From positions 213,708 through 277,707 of the forward strand of contig NZ_AUDS01000009.1 in the NCBI RefSeq assembly GCF_000425585.1: a DNA stretch of 64,000 nt, read 5' to 3'. A model generated the notes under the pieces. That model saw only the letters and a list, made by a program, of their open reading frames with translations. It did not search any database and was not told the DNA's origin. The stretch comes from Terrimonas ferruginea DSM 30193. GTDB lineage: Bacteria > Bacteroidota > Bacteroidia > Chitinophagales > Chitinophagaceae. This document shows positions 16,948-25,200 of the stretch, in pieces (the first letter of the stretch is position 1; every line of letters starts with the position of its first letter). Made by a program: the position numbers and the translations under genes.

Positions 16948-18738
16948 TTAGTTTGCCGGTTCGATCGTCCAGATCTGTGTCTGGTCGTCGTTGACAGGGC
17001 GCCAGGTTTTTACACCACAGGTGGCGCTTTGCGTGCAACCGTTGTTGGCGTCGAGCACTTTGCCGTTGGCCAGGTTTTTAATGATGTATTTTTTATCTTT
17101 TAACCTGATCAGCAACCAGCGTTGGTTCGCGCTGACCCCGGGCATGCCATTTTTTTCCCATAATAAAATATTGGAGGCACCATCATCAAACAGGTCGCTC
17201 ATTTCGCTGTCGAGCACGTACTCTTTACCGTCTTTTATAGCGAAGCGGATAGCATAACCGATTGTTCCGAACCGCTGTATGTACAGCCGCTGCCTGGTCT
17301 TGTTCAACTGCACATCTTTACCGTTGTCAATACCGCTTTTATCATTCAGTTGCAGTTCGTCTCCTGATGCATGTGAACTGATATAATAATATCCGCTGGA
17401 TAGTGCTGCACCTGTAACATTATCGAGTATGCTTGTAGCGGCGAAGCGTATTTTCTCGATCGTTTCACCGATTGCGGCAATCCCTTCTTCGATCATGCTT
17501 CCGGGAGCAGCAGCGTTGATGCCTTTGTTGCGTGCCAGCATATCGCAGGGTGAGGAGTAGTCATTCACGTTGTTGTCGGGATGCGGCAAGGGCAGGGGGA
17601 CCGGCACTTTTGCGCGCTCTTCCCTGGACAATTGCTCGTAGGCGGCCCGCAGGTACCAGGTGGGATGGTGATAACACAATTGCGATCCGGCGAGGTTGAA
17701 TCCTGCTGCACCTGTTAAAGCCGGAACCAGCGCAAGTGCGTCGGTGAAACTGCGTTCCGGCGCGCGGAAACGCATTGTTTTGATGTCTTCATAAAAAATG
17801 CGGGTACCTGCCCGGCGATAGCCCAATGTGTAAGGGGCAATGGTGGTAACAGGATCGCTGGAAAAATCAAAACGCTGCAGCCTGTCGCCCGGAAAGAGCT
17901 GATTCATGGCCGTTACAAATTCCTGCGTGCCCGGGTGCGGCGAAGCGTAAACATACACCCCCTGCACAGGTACATTTTTATTCCGCAGGTACATGGCAAA
18001 CAACTGCGCATGAGCGGCACCGAGACTGTGCCCGGTAACCCAGATCTTTTTAGTGCGACCATTCTCTGCAACGATCCTGTTCATCAGTTGCCCTTTGAAA
18101 TTCTGGTAGCTCAGCGAGTGCCAGAAACCTGCATGTACTTTTCCTGTTATATCGGGGTCGGTGTGCTGACGGGCATCAAAGTCTGTCAGCAACCACTCGG
18201 CCCAGTCAAACATGAAGGAGCTGACGAAGTTTTCTTTTTTGTTGGACGCAACACGATCAGTGCCACGAAACACAACGAAGATGGCATCGTCGGTAGAAAC
18301 GATCATGGCTTCCGGGTCGTAGCCGCCGGCGAAAGATTCCTGGAAGAAAAAGTACTTCGGATTGTTGAACAACCGCGATGTATACAATTTATATTCCTGC
18401 TCAAATGTGCTGCGGCTGTTGTGTAAACGTGTGATGTACTCGGGCGATGCGTCACCGGCAACCGTGGCGAGGTATTGCGGATAGATCAGCGTAGTGAGAT
18501 AACAAAGCAGGTAAGCATTGATATCATTACGACCCGTAGCTGTCATGTTGAAATAACGTCCGAAAGCATTGCCGGGAGTATTGACGACTGTGGCCAGCCG
18601 CGCCATACCGGGTGTGATACGTACGGGCGTCACGATGTCCTTGCTCGGCAGCGAAAGCTGCGCTTGAGAGATGGTGCTGCCCAGCAATGTTGCAAGGGCA
18701 AAGAGATAACACCACCTCTTTTTTAAGAAGTAATACAT
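16948..18738 (-). CDS. Secreted class 3 lipase with C-terminal ricin-type lectin domain
   Basis: A 596-residue exported protein (signal peptide about 1-27, ending SQAQ). Residues 70-400 are a lipase_3 alpha/beta hydrolase: VVFRGTD (155-161) for the oxyanion hole, nucleophile Ser238 in GHSLGAAHA, an Asp in FDFSSDPVTTI and a His in LCYHHPTWY near residue 350. Residues about 445-596 form a beta-trefoil lectin-like domain with repeated LQLN, NQRWLL and TQIWTI QxW-type motifs. Likely action is hydrolysis of lipids on a glycan-bearing surface. Sits between the outer-membrane-like gene and the CDC-like gene, same strand. Confidence 0.88.
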   Translation of the reverse strand: MYYFLKKRWCYLFALATLLGSTISQAQLSLPSKDIVTPVRITPGMARLATVVNTPGNAFGRYFNMTATGRNDINAYLLCYLTTLIYPQYLATVAGDASPEYITRLHNSRSTFEQEYKLYTSRLFNNPKYFFFQESFAGGYDPEAMIVSTDDAIFVVFRGTDRVASNKKENFVSSFMFDWAEWLLTDFDARQHTDPDITGKVHAGFWHSLSYQNFKGQLMNRIVAENGRTKKIWVTGHSLGAAHAQLFAMYLRNKNVPVQGVYVYASPHPGTQEFVTAMNQLFPGDRLQRFDFSSDPVTTIAPYTLGYRRAGTRIFYEDIKTMRFRAPERSFTDALALVPALTGAAGFNLAGSQLCYHHPTWYLRAAYEQLSREERAKVPVPLPLPHPDNNVNDYSSPCDMLARNKGINAAAPGSMIEEGIAAIGETIEKIRFAATSILDNVTGAALSSGYYYISSHASGDELQLNDKSGIDNGKDVQLNKTRQRLYIQRFGTIGYAIRFAIKDGKEYVLDSEMSDLFDDGASNILLWEKNGMPGVSANQRWLLIRLKDKKYIIKNLANGKVLDANNGCTQSATCGVKTWRPVNDDQTQIWTIEPAN

Positions 18739-18800
18739 GGTAAAATGGTTAAATGGTTATGAAAAAAATTACTGGTTATTTATTGGCGATCGCTTCTTTG

Positions 18801-18866
18801 AGGGCCGAAGTATCGGTCTCCGATAATGGACTATGGCTGTTTATTGACGATTGACGATTCACTTGT
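18801..18866. repeat. Short heptad array and CCGA palindrome between operon genes
   Basis: CCGA-AGTA-TCGG at 18805-18816 and ATTGACG/ATTCACT heptads at 18842-18866, next to the stop of the 18871 gene. Only the pyrimidine arm is clear. Confidence 0.6.
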
Positions 18867-18870
18867 TGCA

Positions 18871-20103
18871 TCATCGCATCAGGCACGCTATGGATGCCAC
18901 CGGTGTGAAGGTGCGGAATGTCCAGTTCTGATCGAAGGAAAAGCGCATACCGTAATTGATGATTACGTTGCGGCTTATTCTCCAATCTCCGCCGATGGTC
19001 AGTGTAGTGGGCAACACGGAACTCCAGTTGACGGATGATCCGACGACTTCCGTATTGGGATCAGGTGAGAATACTTTATTGAGTGCAGCACCTGCAGTGG
19101 AGGTACTCTTTTTTTCGTAAAAAATTTCGGCAAAGAAATTATAAATAGGACCACCGTAGCGGAAGTTAAGACCCGCTGTATACAGCATCGTGCTTGCCAC
19201 GGCCTGTTGTTCTGTTTCTTCAAACGTATCTAGATCGCGCAGCAGGAAATTCAATTGTTCTTCGTAGAAGGTGGTTCTAATCAACCCGGTTACCAGCATT
19301 TTTTTACCAATACCAAAGCCGCCATTGAGCCAGGCGCCCCATCCCGTATTGCGGTTGAGCCGGAGTTTGCCCAACGAACCTGCGCTGTCTGTCTGATAAG
19401 TATAGACCTTGCCAAAGGCTATGTCCAGCGAAGCGGCGTTCCAGTTTTCCGCTGCATAGATCGCTGCCCGGGTGTTGATTTCGGCTTGTCTTCTGGAGCG
19501 CAGGGAAAGCAGTTGTTCCTCCACGCTGTTGATCTGGCTGCGAAGACCCGGCCGTTGCAATACCTGTGACGTGGTATCGAGCTGGATCATCAGTTCTTTC
19601 AACTGTGCTTCGAGAGCGGCTTTTTCTTCTGTGAACTGAACATGGAGGTCTTCATACAACGAGCGCGCCATCAGCGGATCTTTTTCGCGGTAAACGCCCA
19701 TCTTGATGGCGAAACCGATGCGGCGGTCATTGAATTCATCCTGTACGGAACCGACGGATACATCAAGCGAAGCGAGGCGCCGCATAAAAGGAGACGCCTG
19801 CTGGTAACGCGACAGGTCTTTTCTGTTGTAGAAAATTTCCCAGAGCGGCTGCGATTGGATCGCGAGATTGGGATTGAGCTTCCAGGATTTGAACGACCAG
19901 TCTACCTTGAAATCTTTGATGTCGGATGTGCGGTTGACCAATGAAGGCGTAACACCCATGAGGTCAAATACGGGGGAAGCGGGAATTGCCAGCTCTTTGG
20001 GACTTAACTTACCCGCCGTTTGCTCCTGCGTTTGCTCCTGCGCAACGCAGGAGAGACCCGACAAAAGGGCGATTGAAAATGTGATACAACGAAGACGTGA
20101 CAT
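18871..20103 (-). CDS. Outer-membrane beta-barrel-like protein, unknown family
   Basis: A 410-residue exported protein (signal peptide about 1-21, ending CVAQ). Residues about 155-215 are a Gln/Glu-rich coiled coil (EEKAALEAQLKELMIQLD...), and the remainder alternates aromatic and polar residues as in a barrel: WGAWLNGGFGIGKKMLVTG, LNFRYGGPIYNFFAEIFYE, LTIGGDWRISRNVIINYGM. I do not recognise a named family. It is first in the probable three-gene unit with the lipase and CDC-like genes and has a promoter-like TTG-N20-TAATTTG upstream. A role in surface display or secretion of the two enzymes is only inferred from context. Confidence 0.7.
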   Translation of the reverse strand: MSRLRCITFSIALLSGLSCVAQEQTQEQTAGKLSPKELAIPASPVFDLMGVTPSLVNRTSDIKDFKVDWSFKSWKLNPNLAIQSQPLWEIFYNRKDLSRYQQASPFMRRLASLDVSVGSVQDEFNDRRIGFAIKMGVYREKDPLMARSLYEDLHVQFTEEKAALEAQLKELMIQLDTTSQVLQRPGLRSQINSVEEQLLSLRSRRQAEINTRAAIYAAENWNAASLDIAFGKVYTYQTDSAGSLGKLRLNRNTGWGAWLNGGFGIGKKMLVTGLIRTTFYEEQLNFLLRDLDTFEETEQQAVASTMLYTAGLNFRYGGPIYNFFAEIFYEKKSTSTAGAALNKVFSPDPNTEVVGSSVNWSSVLPTTLTIGGDWRISRNVIINYGMRFSFDQNWTFRTFTPVASIACLMR

Positions 20104-20119
20104 ACAGGTAATTTTCCGC

Positions 20120-20149
20120 CAAATTAGGGGAGCCGCCTGCCGGTAACAA
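20120..20149 (-). promoter_or_regulatory. Putative promoter of the outer-membrane/lipase/CDC-like operon
   Basis: On the minus strand TTG (20147-20149), 20 bases, then TAATTTG (20120-20126), one base short of TAnnTTTG; 16 bases before the ATG at 20103. Confidence 0.4.
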
Positions 20150-20172
20150 TCGCCAGATGTGGTTAAGACTTA

Positions 20173-20820
20173 TCAGGAAATGATCTTCTTGCGAAAGGCG
20201 ATGGAGAGCGCTTCGCCGAGGCTGTTTACTTGCAGTTTCTGGTATATTTTACGGATGTGTGAGTGGACCGTTTCGTAGGCAATATCCAGGGATGCAGCCA
20301 CCATTTTATAACTCTGTCCGTTGCTGAGTTGTAAAAGAATTTCTTTCTCGCGCGGTGTGAGATTGTATTCGTTTTCTACCGGCTGATGTTTATGAAAATG
20401 GTCGATCACTTTTCGTGCAATGCCCGGTGTCATGGGGCTGCCACCGGCCATCGCTTCTTCAATGGCGCTCAGCATTTTCAGCGGGGAAGCGTCTTTGGTC
20501 AGGTAGCCCTGCGCGCCCGCCTGCAGGCTTTGGAAAATGCGTTCCTCATCGTCAAAAATCGTCTGCATGATTACCACTACAGAGGGTAATATTTCACGGA
20601 TACGCTTCACTGCTTCTATGCCGTTGATACCCGGCATGTCGATATCCATCAACACAACATCCGGCAGGCATTGTGCAAGTTTATCTTCCAGCCCGCTGGC
20701 ATCTGCATAAACGCCCGATACTTCAATACCGGGAGATCCATCGAGCAGCAGATGGAGGCTGTTGCGAAACCGGTCGCTATCATCAAATATGGCCACTTTA
20801 ATCATGGTACGCCTGTTCAT
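20173..20820 (-). CDS. NarL/FixJ family response regulator
   Basis: A 215-residue response regulator. Receiver domain residues 6-125 with acidic pocket DD (13-14), phospho-acceptor Asp59 in VVLMDIDMPG and Lys in LTKDAS. A LuxR-type helix-turn-helix at about 150-212 (LTPREKEILLQLSNGQSYKMVAASL...VHSHIRKIYQKLQV) binds DNA. The partner kinase gene lies 53 bases upstream on the same strand. The secreted lipase/toxin genes follow downstream on the same strand, so it may control them (inference). ATG at 20805 (MIKVAIF) is an equally good start. Confidence 0.93.
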   Translation of the reverse strand: MNRRTMIKVAIFDDSDRFRNSLHLLLDGSPGIEVSGVYADASGLEDKLAQCLPDVVLMDIDMPGINGIEAVKRIREILPSVVVIMQTIFDDEERIFQSLQAGAQGYLTKDASPLKMLSAIEEAMAGGSPMTPGIARKVIDHFHKHQPVENEYNLTPREKEILLQLSNGQSYKMVAASLDIAYETVHSHIRKIYQKLQVNSLGEALSIAFRKKIIS

Positions 20821-20873
20821 TTACAAACATAAAAATACACGAGTGCGGGCGGGAAGCCTATCACCAAATATGG

Positions 20874-22226
20874 TTAGGATGCAACCTGCATCGGGAGCTC
20901 GAACCGGACCTGCGTGCCTCCCTGCGTTACCGGAAACAGGTCCAGGCGGCCACCAACGCCTTTAGCACGCTGCTGCATATTGCGCAAACCGTTGCCATCC
21001 GAGCGTCCTGCGGTGGGCGGCAAACCGGCTCCGTCGTCGGTCACGGAAATGGTTAATTGCGCTTCCGCGCAGTCAATGGATACGATGATACTTTGCGGTG
21101 ATGCATGCTTGATGGCGTTGTTGATGGCTTCCTTCAACACCAGGAAAATATTCTTGCGCGCACCGAGCGAAAGTTCGGGCATGGCTGCAACCGGCAACCT
21201 GAACTCCAGGTGAATTTCTTTTTCCGCACAGAGTGGTTCCGCATATTGCCGTAGCCGGTCTATCAATTGTTCGAAAGTGAAATGGGCCGGTTGAATAAAC
21301 CAGATCGTGTCTTTCATTTCCGATAAAATATCTGAAGCGGTATTACTGATGATGTTCAATACCTGTGCGGCCGATGCGGGTTGCTTTTCCATCCGCTGAC
21401 GCGCCACCTGGCTGTACATGGCAATACTGCTGAGGCCGGCACCGATGTTGTCGTGAAGATCGGAAGAGAGTTTTGTCTGCATCGTACTTAGACTGGTGCG
21501 CAACATTTCGGTTTGTTGCAACTGATGGATCAGCCTGTCTTGTGTATCGATGATTTGTTGTTGGGTACGCTTGTTTTTTATCACCAGTCCCGTATTGAGC
21601 AATAACAGCTCAAGTAATATGGCTACTTCAAAAGCAACGTATACAAGGATGGTTCGTTGTTCCGGGTCTTCTGCGATCAATGTGAAAATATGACCGGAAA
21701 TACCGCCGATGGCAATGCACACGCCACCAATCACCAGGAGATTATTCAACAGGTTCCGTTGTACCAGTAGTTTGTAAAGGAGAGGGGCCGCAGACAGTGC
21801 CAGCGATACCGATGCGATCATATAAATAATCGAAGAAGTGGTATAGCTGAATGAAAAGGGGATGCAAATGCATTTTGCGATAATAAAAACCATGAAAAAG
21901 ATTTCTACCAGCCGTGCATTCCTGTAGAGTGCGGGCTGCGTTTCTTTTAATTCAAGGAAATAATAACCGAAACGGATATACATCCAGCAGGCAAAGATGA
22001 TCAGCGGCTGATCGAGGTATTCGTCCAGCATCGGAGGAATAGGAGCCGGAAAAAAATGCAATACACTGTCAAGCCTCGTAATGAGAAATAAGAGCGTGCT
22101 GCACATATAAACAATGTAATACAGGTAGTCTTTACGCCGGAAAACAAACCATTGTACCAGCATGAAGGTGGCCTGGAATAGCATGGTTCCGATCAGTAGG
22201 ATGTGAATCCAGTGAAGGAGCGGCAT
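20874..22226 (-). CDS. Membrane sensor histidine kinase (NarX/LiaS-like HisKA_3 type)
   Basis: A 450-residue protein with seven hydrophobic segments in residues 1-225 (7TM sensor-like), a short coiled coil, then a DHp helix with phospho-acceptor His in LSSDLHDNIGAGLSS (about residue 265) and a HATPase_c domain with NAIKHAS, DDGAGLPP and NGLRNMQQRAKGVGG. No separate periplasmic sensing domain is present, so the signal is probably in or near the membrane. Cognate regulator follows 53 bases downstream. The fold class matches kinases that pair with LuxR-type regulators. Confidence 0.92.
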   Translation of the reverse strand: MPLLHWIHILLIGTMLFQATFMLVQWFVFRRKDYLYYIVYMCSTLLFLITRLDSVLHFFPAPIPPMLDEYLDQPLIIFACWMYIRFGYYFLELKETQPALYRNARLVEIFFMVFIIAKCICIPFSFSYTTSSIIYMIASVSLALSAAPLLYKLLVQRNLLNNLLVIGGVCIAIGGISGHIFTLIAEDPEQRTILVYVAFEVAILLELLLLNTGLVIKNKRTQQQIIDTQDRLIHQLQQTEMLRTSLSTMQTKLSSDLHDNIGAGLSSIAMYSQVARQRMEKQPASAAQVLNIISNTASDILSEMKDTIWFIQPAHFTFEQLIDRLRQYAEPLCAEKEIHLEFRLPVAAMPELSLGARKNIFLVLKEAINNAIKHASPQSIIVSIDCAEAQLTISVTDDGAGLPPTAGRSDGNGLRNMQQRAKGVGGRLDLFPVTQGGTQVRFELPMQVAS

Positions 22227-22264
22227 GTGAACGGGTTTATGTTAATGGTGGCCGAATATATTGA

Positions 22265-22293
22265 AAAATCCCCGCACAACTGGCGGGGATTTT
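22265..22293 (-). terminator. Rho-independent terminator of the 1908-residue adhesin gene
   Basis: AAAATCCCCGC (22265-22275), 7-base loop, GCGGGGATTTT (22283-22293); four bases past the stop of the adhesin gene. Confidence 0.9.
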
Positions 22294-22296
22294 CGC

Positions 22297-25200
22297 TTAT
22301 CGTATCAGGGTTACTGTTCCCTTTCGTTCGATGACGCCGCAATTGGTAACGGCTTTTATGAAGTACACATACACACCGGCCGGTTGATCCACCCCCTGGA
22401 ATTTTCCATTCCAGCAGGCGTAGGGATCGCGTGAATAGAAAATCCGTTGTCCACCTCGGTTGTAAATACTGAAATCGATTTTTTCAATCACACCCCAATA
22501 CGAAATACCATAGCAGTCATTTCGCCCGTCGCCGTTTGGCGTGAAGGCATTGGCCATGAGATTATCCCCGTGACGGGTATCGGTGATTTCAACCGTGATG
22601 CTGTCGCGGTTCACGCAGCCATTGGCATCCGTACCGGTTACATAGTATTTCGTTTCTGTTGTGGGACGGGCAAGCGGGTTGTAAATGGTGGTGCTGCTCA
22701 ATCCTGCCGGCGGAGTCCAGTTGTAACGTATGGCACCGGAGACGGTCAATTGGGTGCTGCCGAAGTTACAATCCAGGTCGTTTGATTTGGTGACCTGCAG
22801 CGTTGGCAACGGATGTACCACAAATGTTACTGACTGGCTCGGCAGAACAGTGCCCGGCGCGGTGATTACGCAACGGATATAGGCACTGGTGAGGGCGGTC
22901 ATCGTGAGTTGCGATGTGGTCGCTCCGGGGATGTCCGTCCAGGTACTGTTGTTGCCGCTTTGCTGCCATTGGTATTGCAAGGTCACCAAGGGACTTTGCG
23001 CTTCGGCAATGATAGTAAAGCGTGCCTGTTCATTGGTACACAAAGCGAGCGGCGCAGGTTGCTGGCGGATGTTAACGACAGCCCCGGTGATGGTGAACGT
23101 ACCATTGACAAATACAAAGTTGTAGTTGGCCGCTGTTCCGCCACTGAAGGTAATCGGGTATTGTCCCGGCATACTGGTGAGGGTGGCGGTGGTGCCGATA
23201 ACCGGCGGCGTGATGACGGATTGATTTTCTCCGTAAACAAAACCACTGTAACTGAAGGTGAGCGGAGGATTGTTTTCACCGTAAGGCCGTGTTTTGTCAT
23301 CCGCGGTTATCAACAAATTCTTCGGTGTTACCACGAGTGTAAAGATTACCGGCGAGGCACCGAGGTAAATATTGTCGCCGGCCTGATCAGCCGCAATAAG
23401 CGTGGTGCCAACACTATGAATGGTGATCTGACCTGTTGCGTCAATGGAGGCCACCCCGTTATTACTGCTGCTGTAGGTTACCGGCAAACCGGAAGATGCG
23501 GTGGCGCTGCCATCCTGTACGGGATCCCCATAGGTAACTGTTACCGTGCTATTGCTGGTTTGTGTGTTAAAGGAAATGGTTTGCGGCCGTTTGTTGACGG
23601 TCAGCAATGCCGCGTTGCCGGTTGCATTTGGCAGACAGATGCCTGTTACAATACAACGATAGAGGTAACCACTGATATGCGGTACATTGGTCAGGGTGAG
23701 TGTGGGAGACTGGCTGCCGCTGTAAAGCATTCCGTCGGTAACCGGAGCGAAGCCCGCGCCATCGTTGACTTCCCATTGATATGTAAGCGGACCTGTACCG
23801 GAAGCCGTTACCGAGAAGCTGGTATTATCCTGGATAAAAATAACCGAAGGTTGCGGCTGTAGCGTAATGGCCGGAGCGGTATTCACGATCAGGTTCAATA
23901 CAGTCGTGCTGTCACAACCCGTGATCTGTGAAGGCATCGTGAATGTGGCCACGTTGTTTCCTCCCGCTGTGATACTTTGTCCATTCCAGGTATACGGCAA
24001 TGCGTCTGCGCAGATCGTAATCGTTTCTGTTTCGTTGATCAGTGGGTTCACGATCAGGTTGAGCACAGTCGTGCTGTCGCAACCCGTGATCAAAGATGGT
24101 GTAACAAATGAAGCTACCGCGTTTCCGCCTGCAGCGATGCTTTGTCCATTCCAGGTGTAAGGCAATGCATCTGCGCAGATCGTGATCGTTTCTGTTTGAT
24201 TGATCAGCGGATTAACGATCAGGTTCAGCACAGTCGTGCTGTCACAACCGGTGATCAACGAGGGCGTGATAAATGTGGCCACGTTGTTACCTCCCGCTGT
24301 GATGCTTTGTCCGTTCCAGGTGAAAGGCAATGCGTCCGCGCAGATCGTGATCGCTTCTGTTTGATTGATCAGCGGGTTTACGATCAGGTTCAGCACAGTC
24401 GTGCTGTCACAACCGGTGATCAACGAGGGCGTGATAAATGTGGCCACGTTGTTACCTCCCGCTGTGATGCTTTGTCCGTTCCAGGTGAAAGGCAATGCGT
24501 CCGCGCAGATTGTGATCGTTTCTGTTTGATTGATCAGCGGGTTTACGATCAGGTTGAGTGTTGTTGTACTGTCGCAACCGGTAACGATCGACGGCGTAAC
24601 AAATGTGGCTACGTTATTACCACCTGCGGTCATGGTTTGCCCGTTCCAGGTGTATGGCAATGCATCCGCACAGATGGTGATGGTTTGTGTTACGGCCGGT
24701 GCGGGATTGACGGTGAGGTTAAGGGTAGTGGTACTGTCGCAACCATTTTCCGTTGAGGGCATGGTAAACGTTGCTACGTTGTTGCCGCCGGCAGTTATGC
24801 TTTGTCCATTCCAGTTGTAGGGCAGTGCGTCCGCGCAGATCACTATATTTTCCGCCGCATTTTTAACCAGGTTCACCGTGAGGTTGAGCGTAGTGGTACT
24901 GTCACAGCCGGTGCCGGCTGATGGCGTGGTAAATGTTGCCACAGCAGTACCACCTGCCGTTATGCTTTGTCCATTCCAGCTATAGGGCAATTGGTTGGAA
25001 CAGATGGTGATATTTTCCGTTGCGCTGATCAGGGCATTTACTATCAGGTTGAGTGTGGTGGTACTGTCACAACCCGTAACGAGGGATGGTGTGGTGAAAG
25101 TAGCTACCCCATTTCCACCGGCATTGATCGTTTGCCCGTTCCAGGTATAGGGCATGCTACTGGCACAGATAGTAAGATTTACGGTCTGATTAATCAGTGG

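Noticed and set aside
22909-23862. Long open frame (317 codons) on the plus strand inside the adhesin gene
   Set aside because: It mirrors the adhesin coding strand and has no protein-like features.
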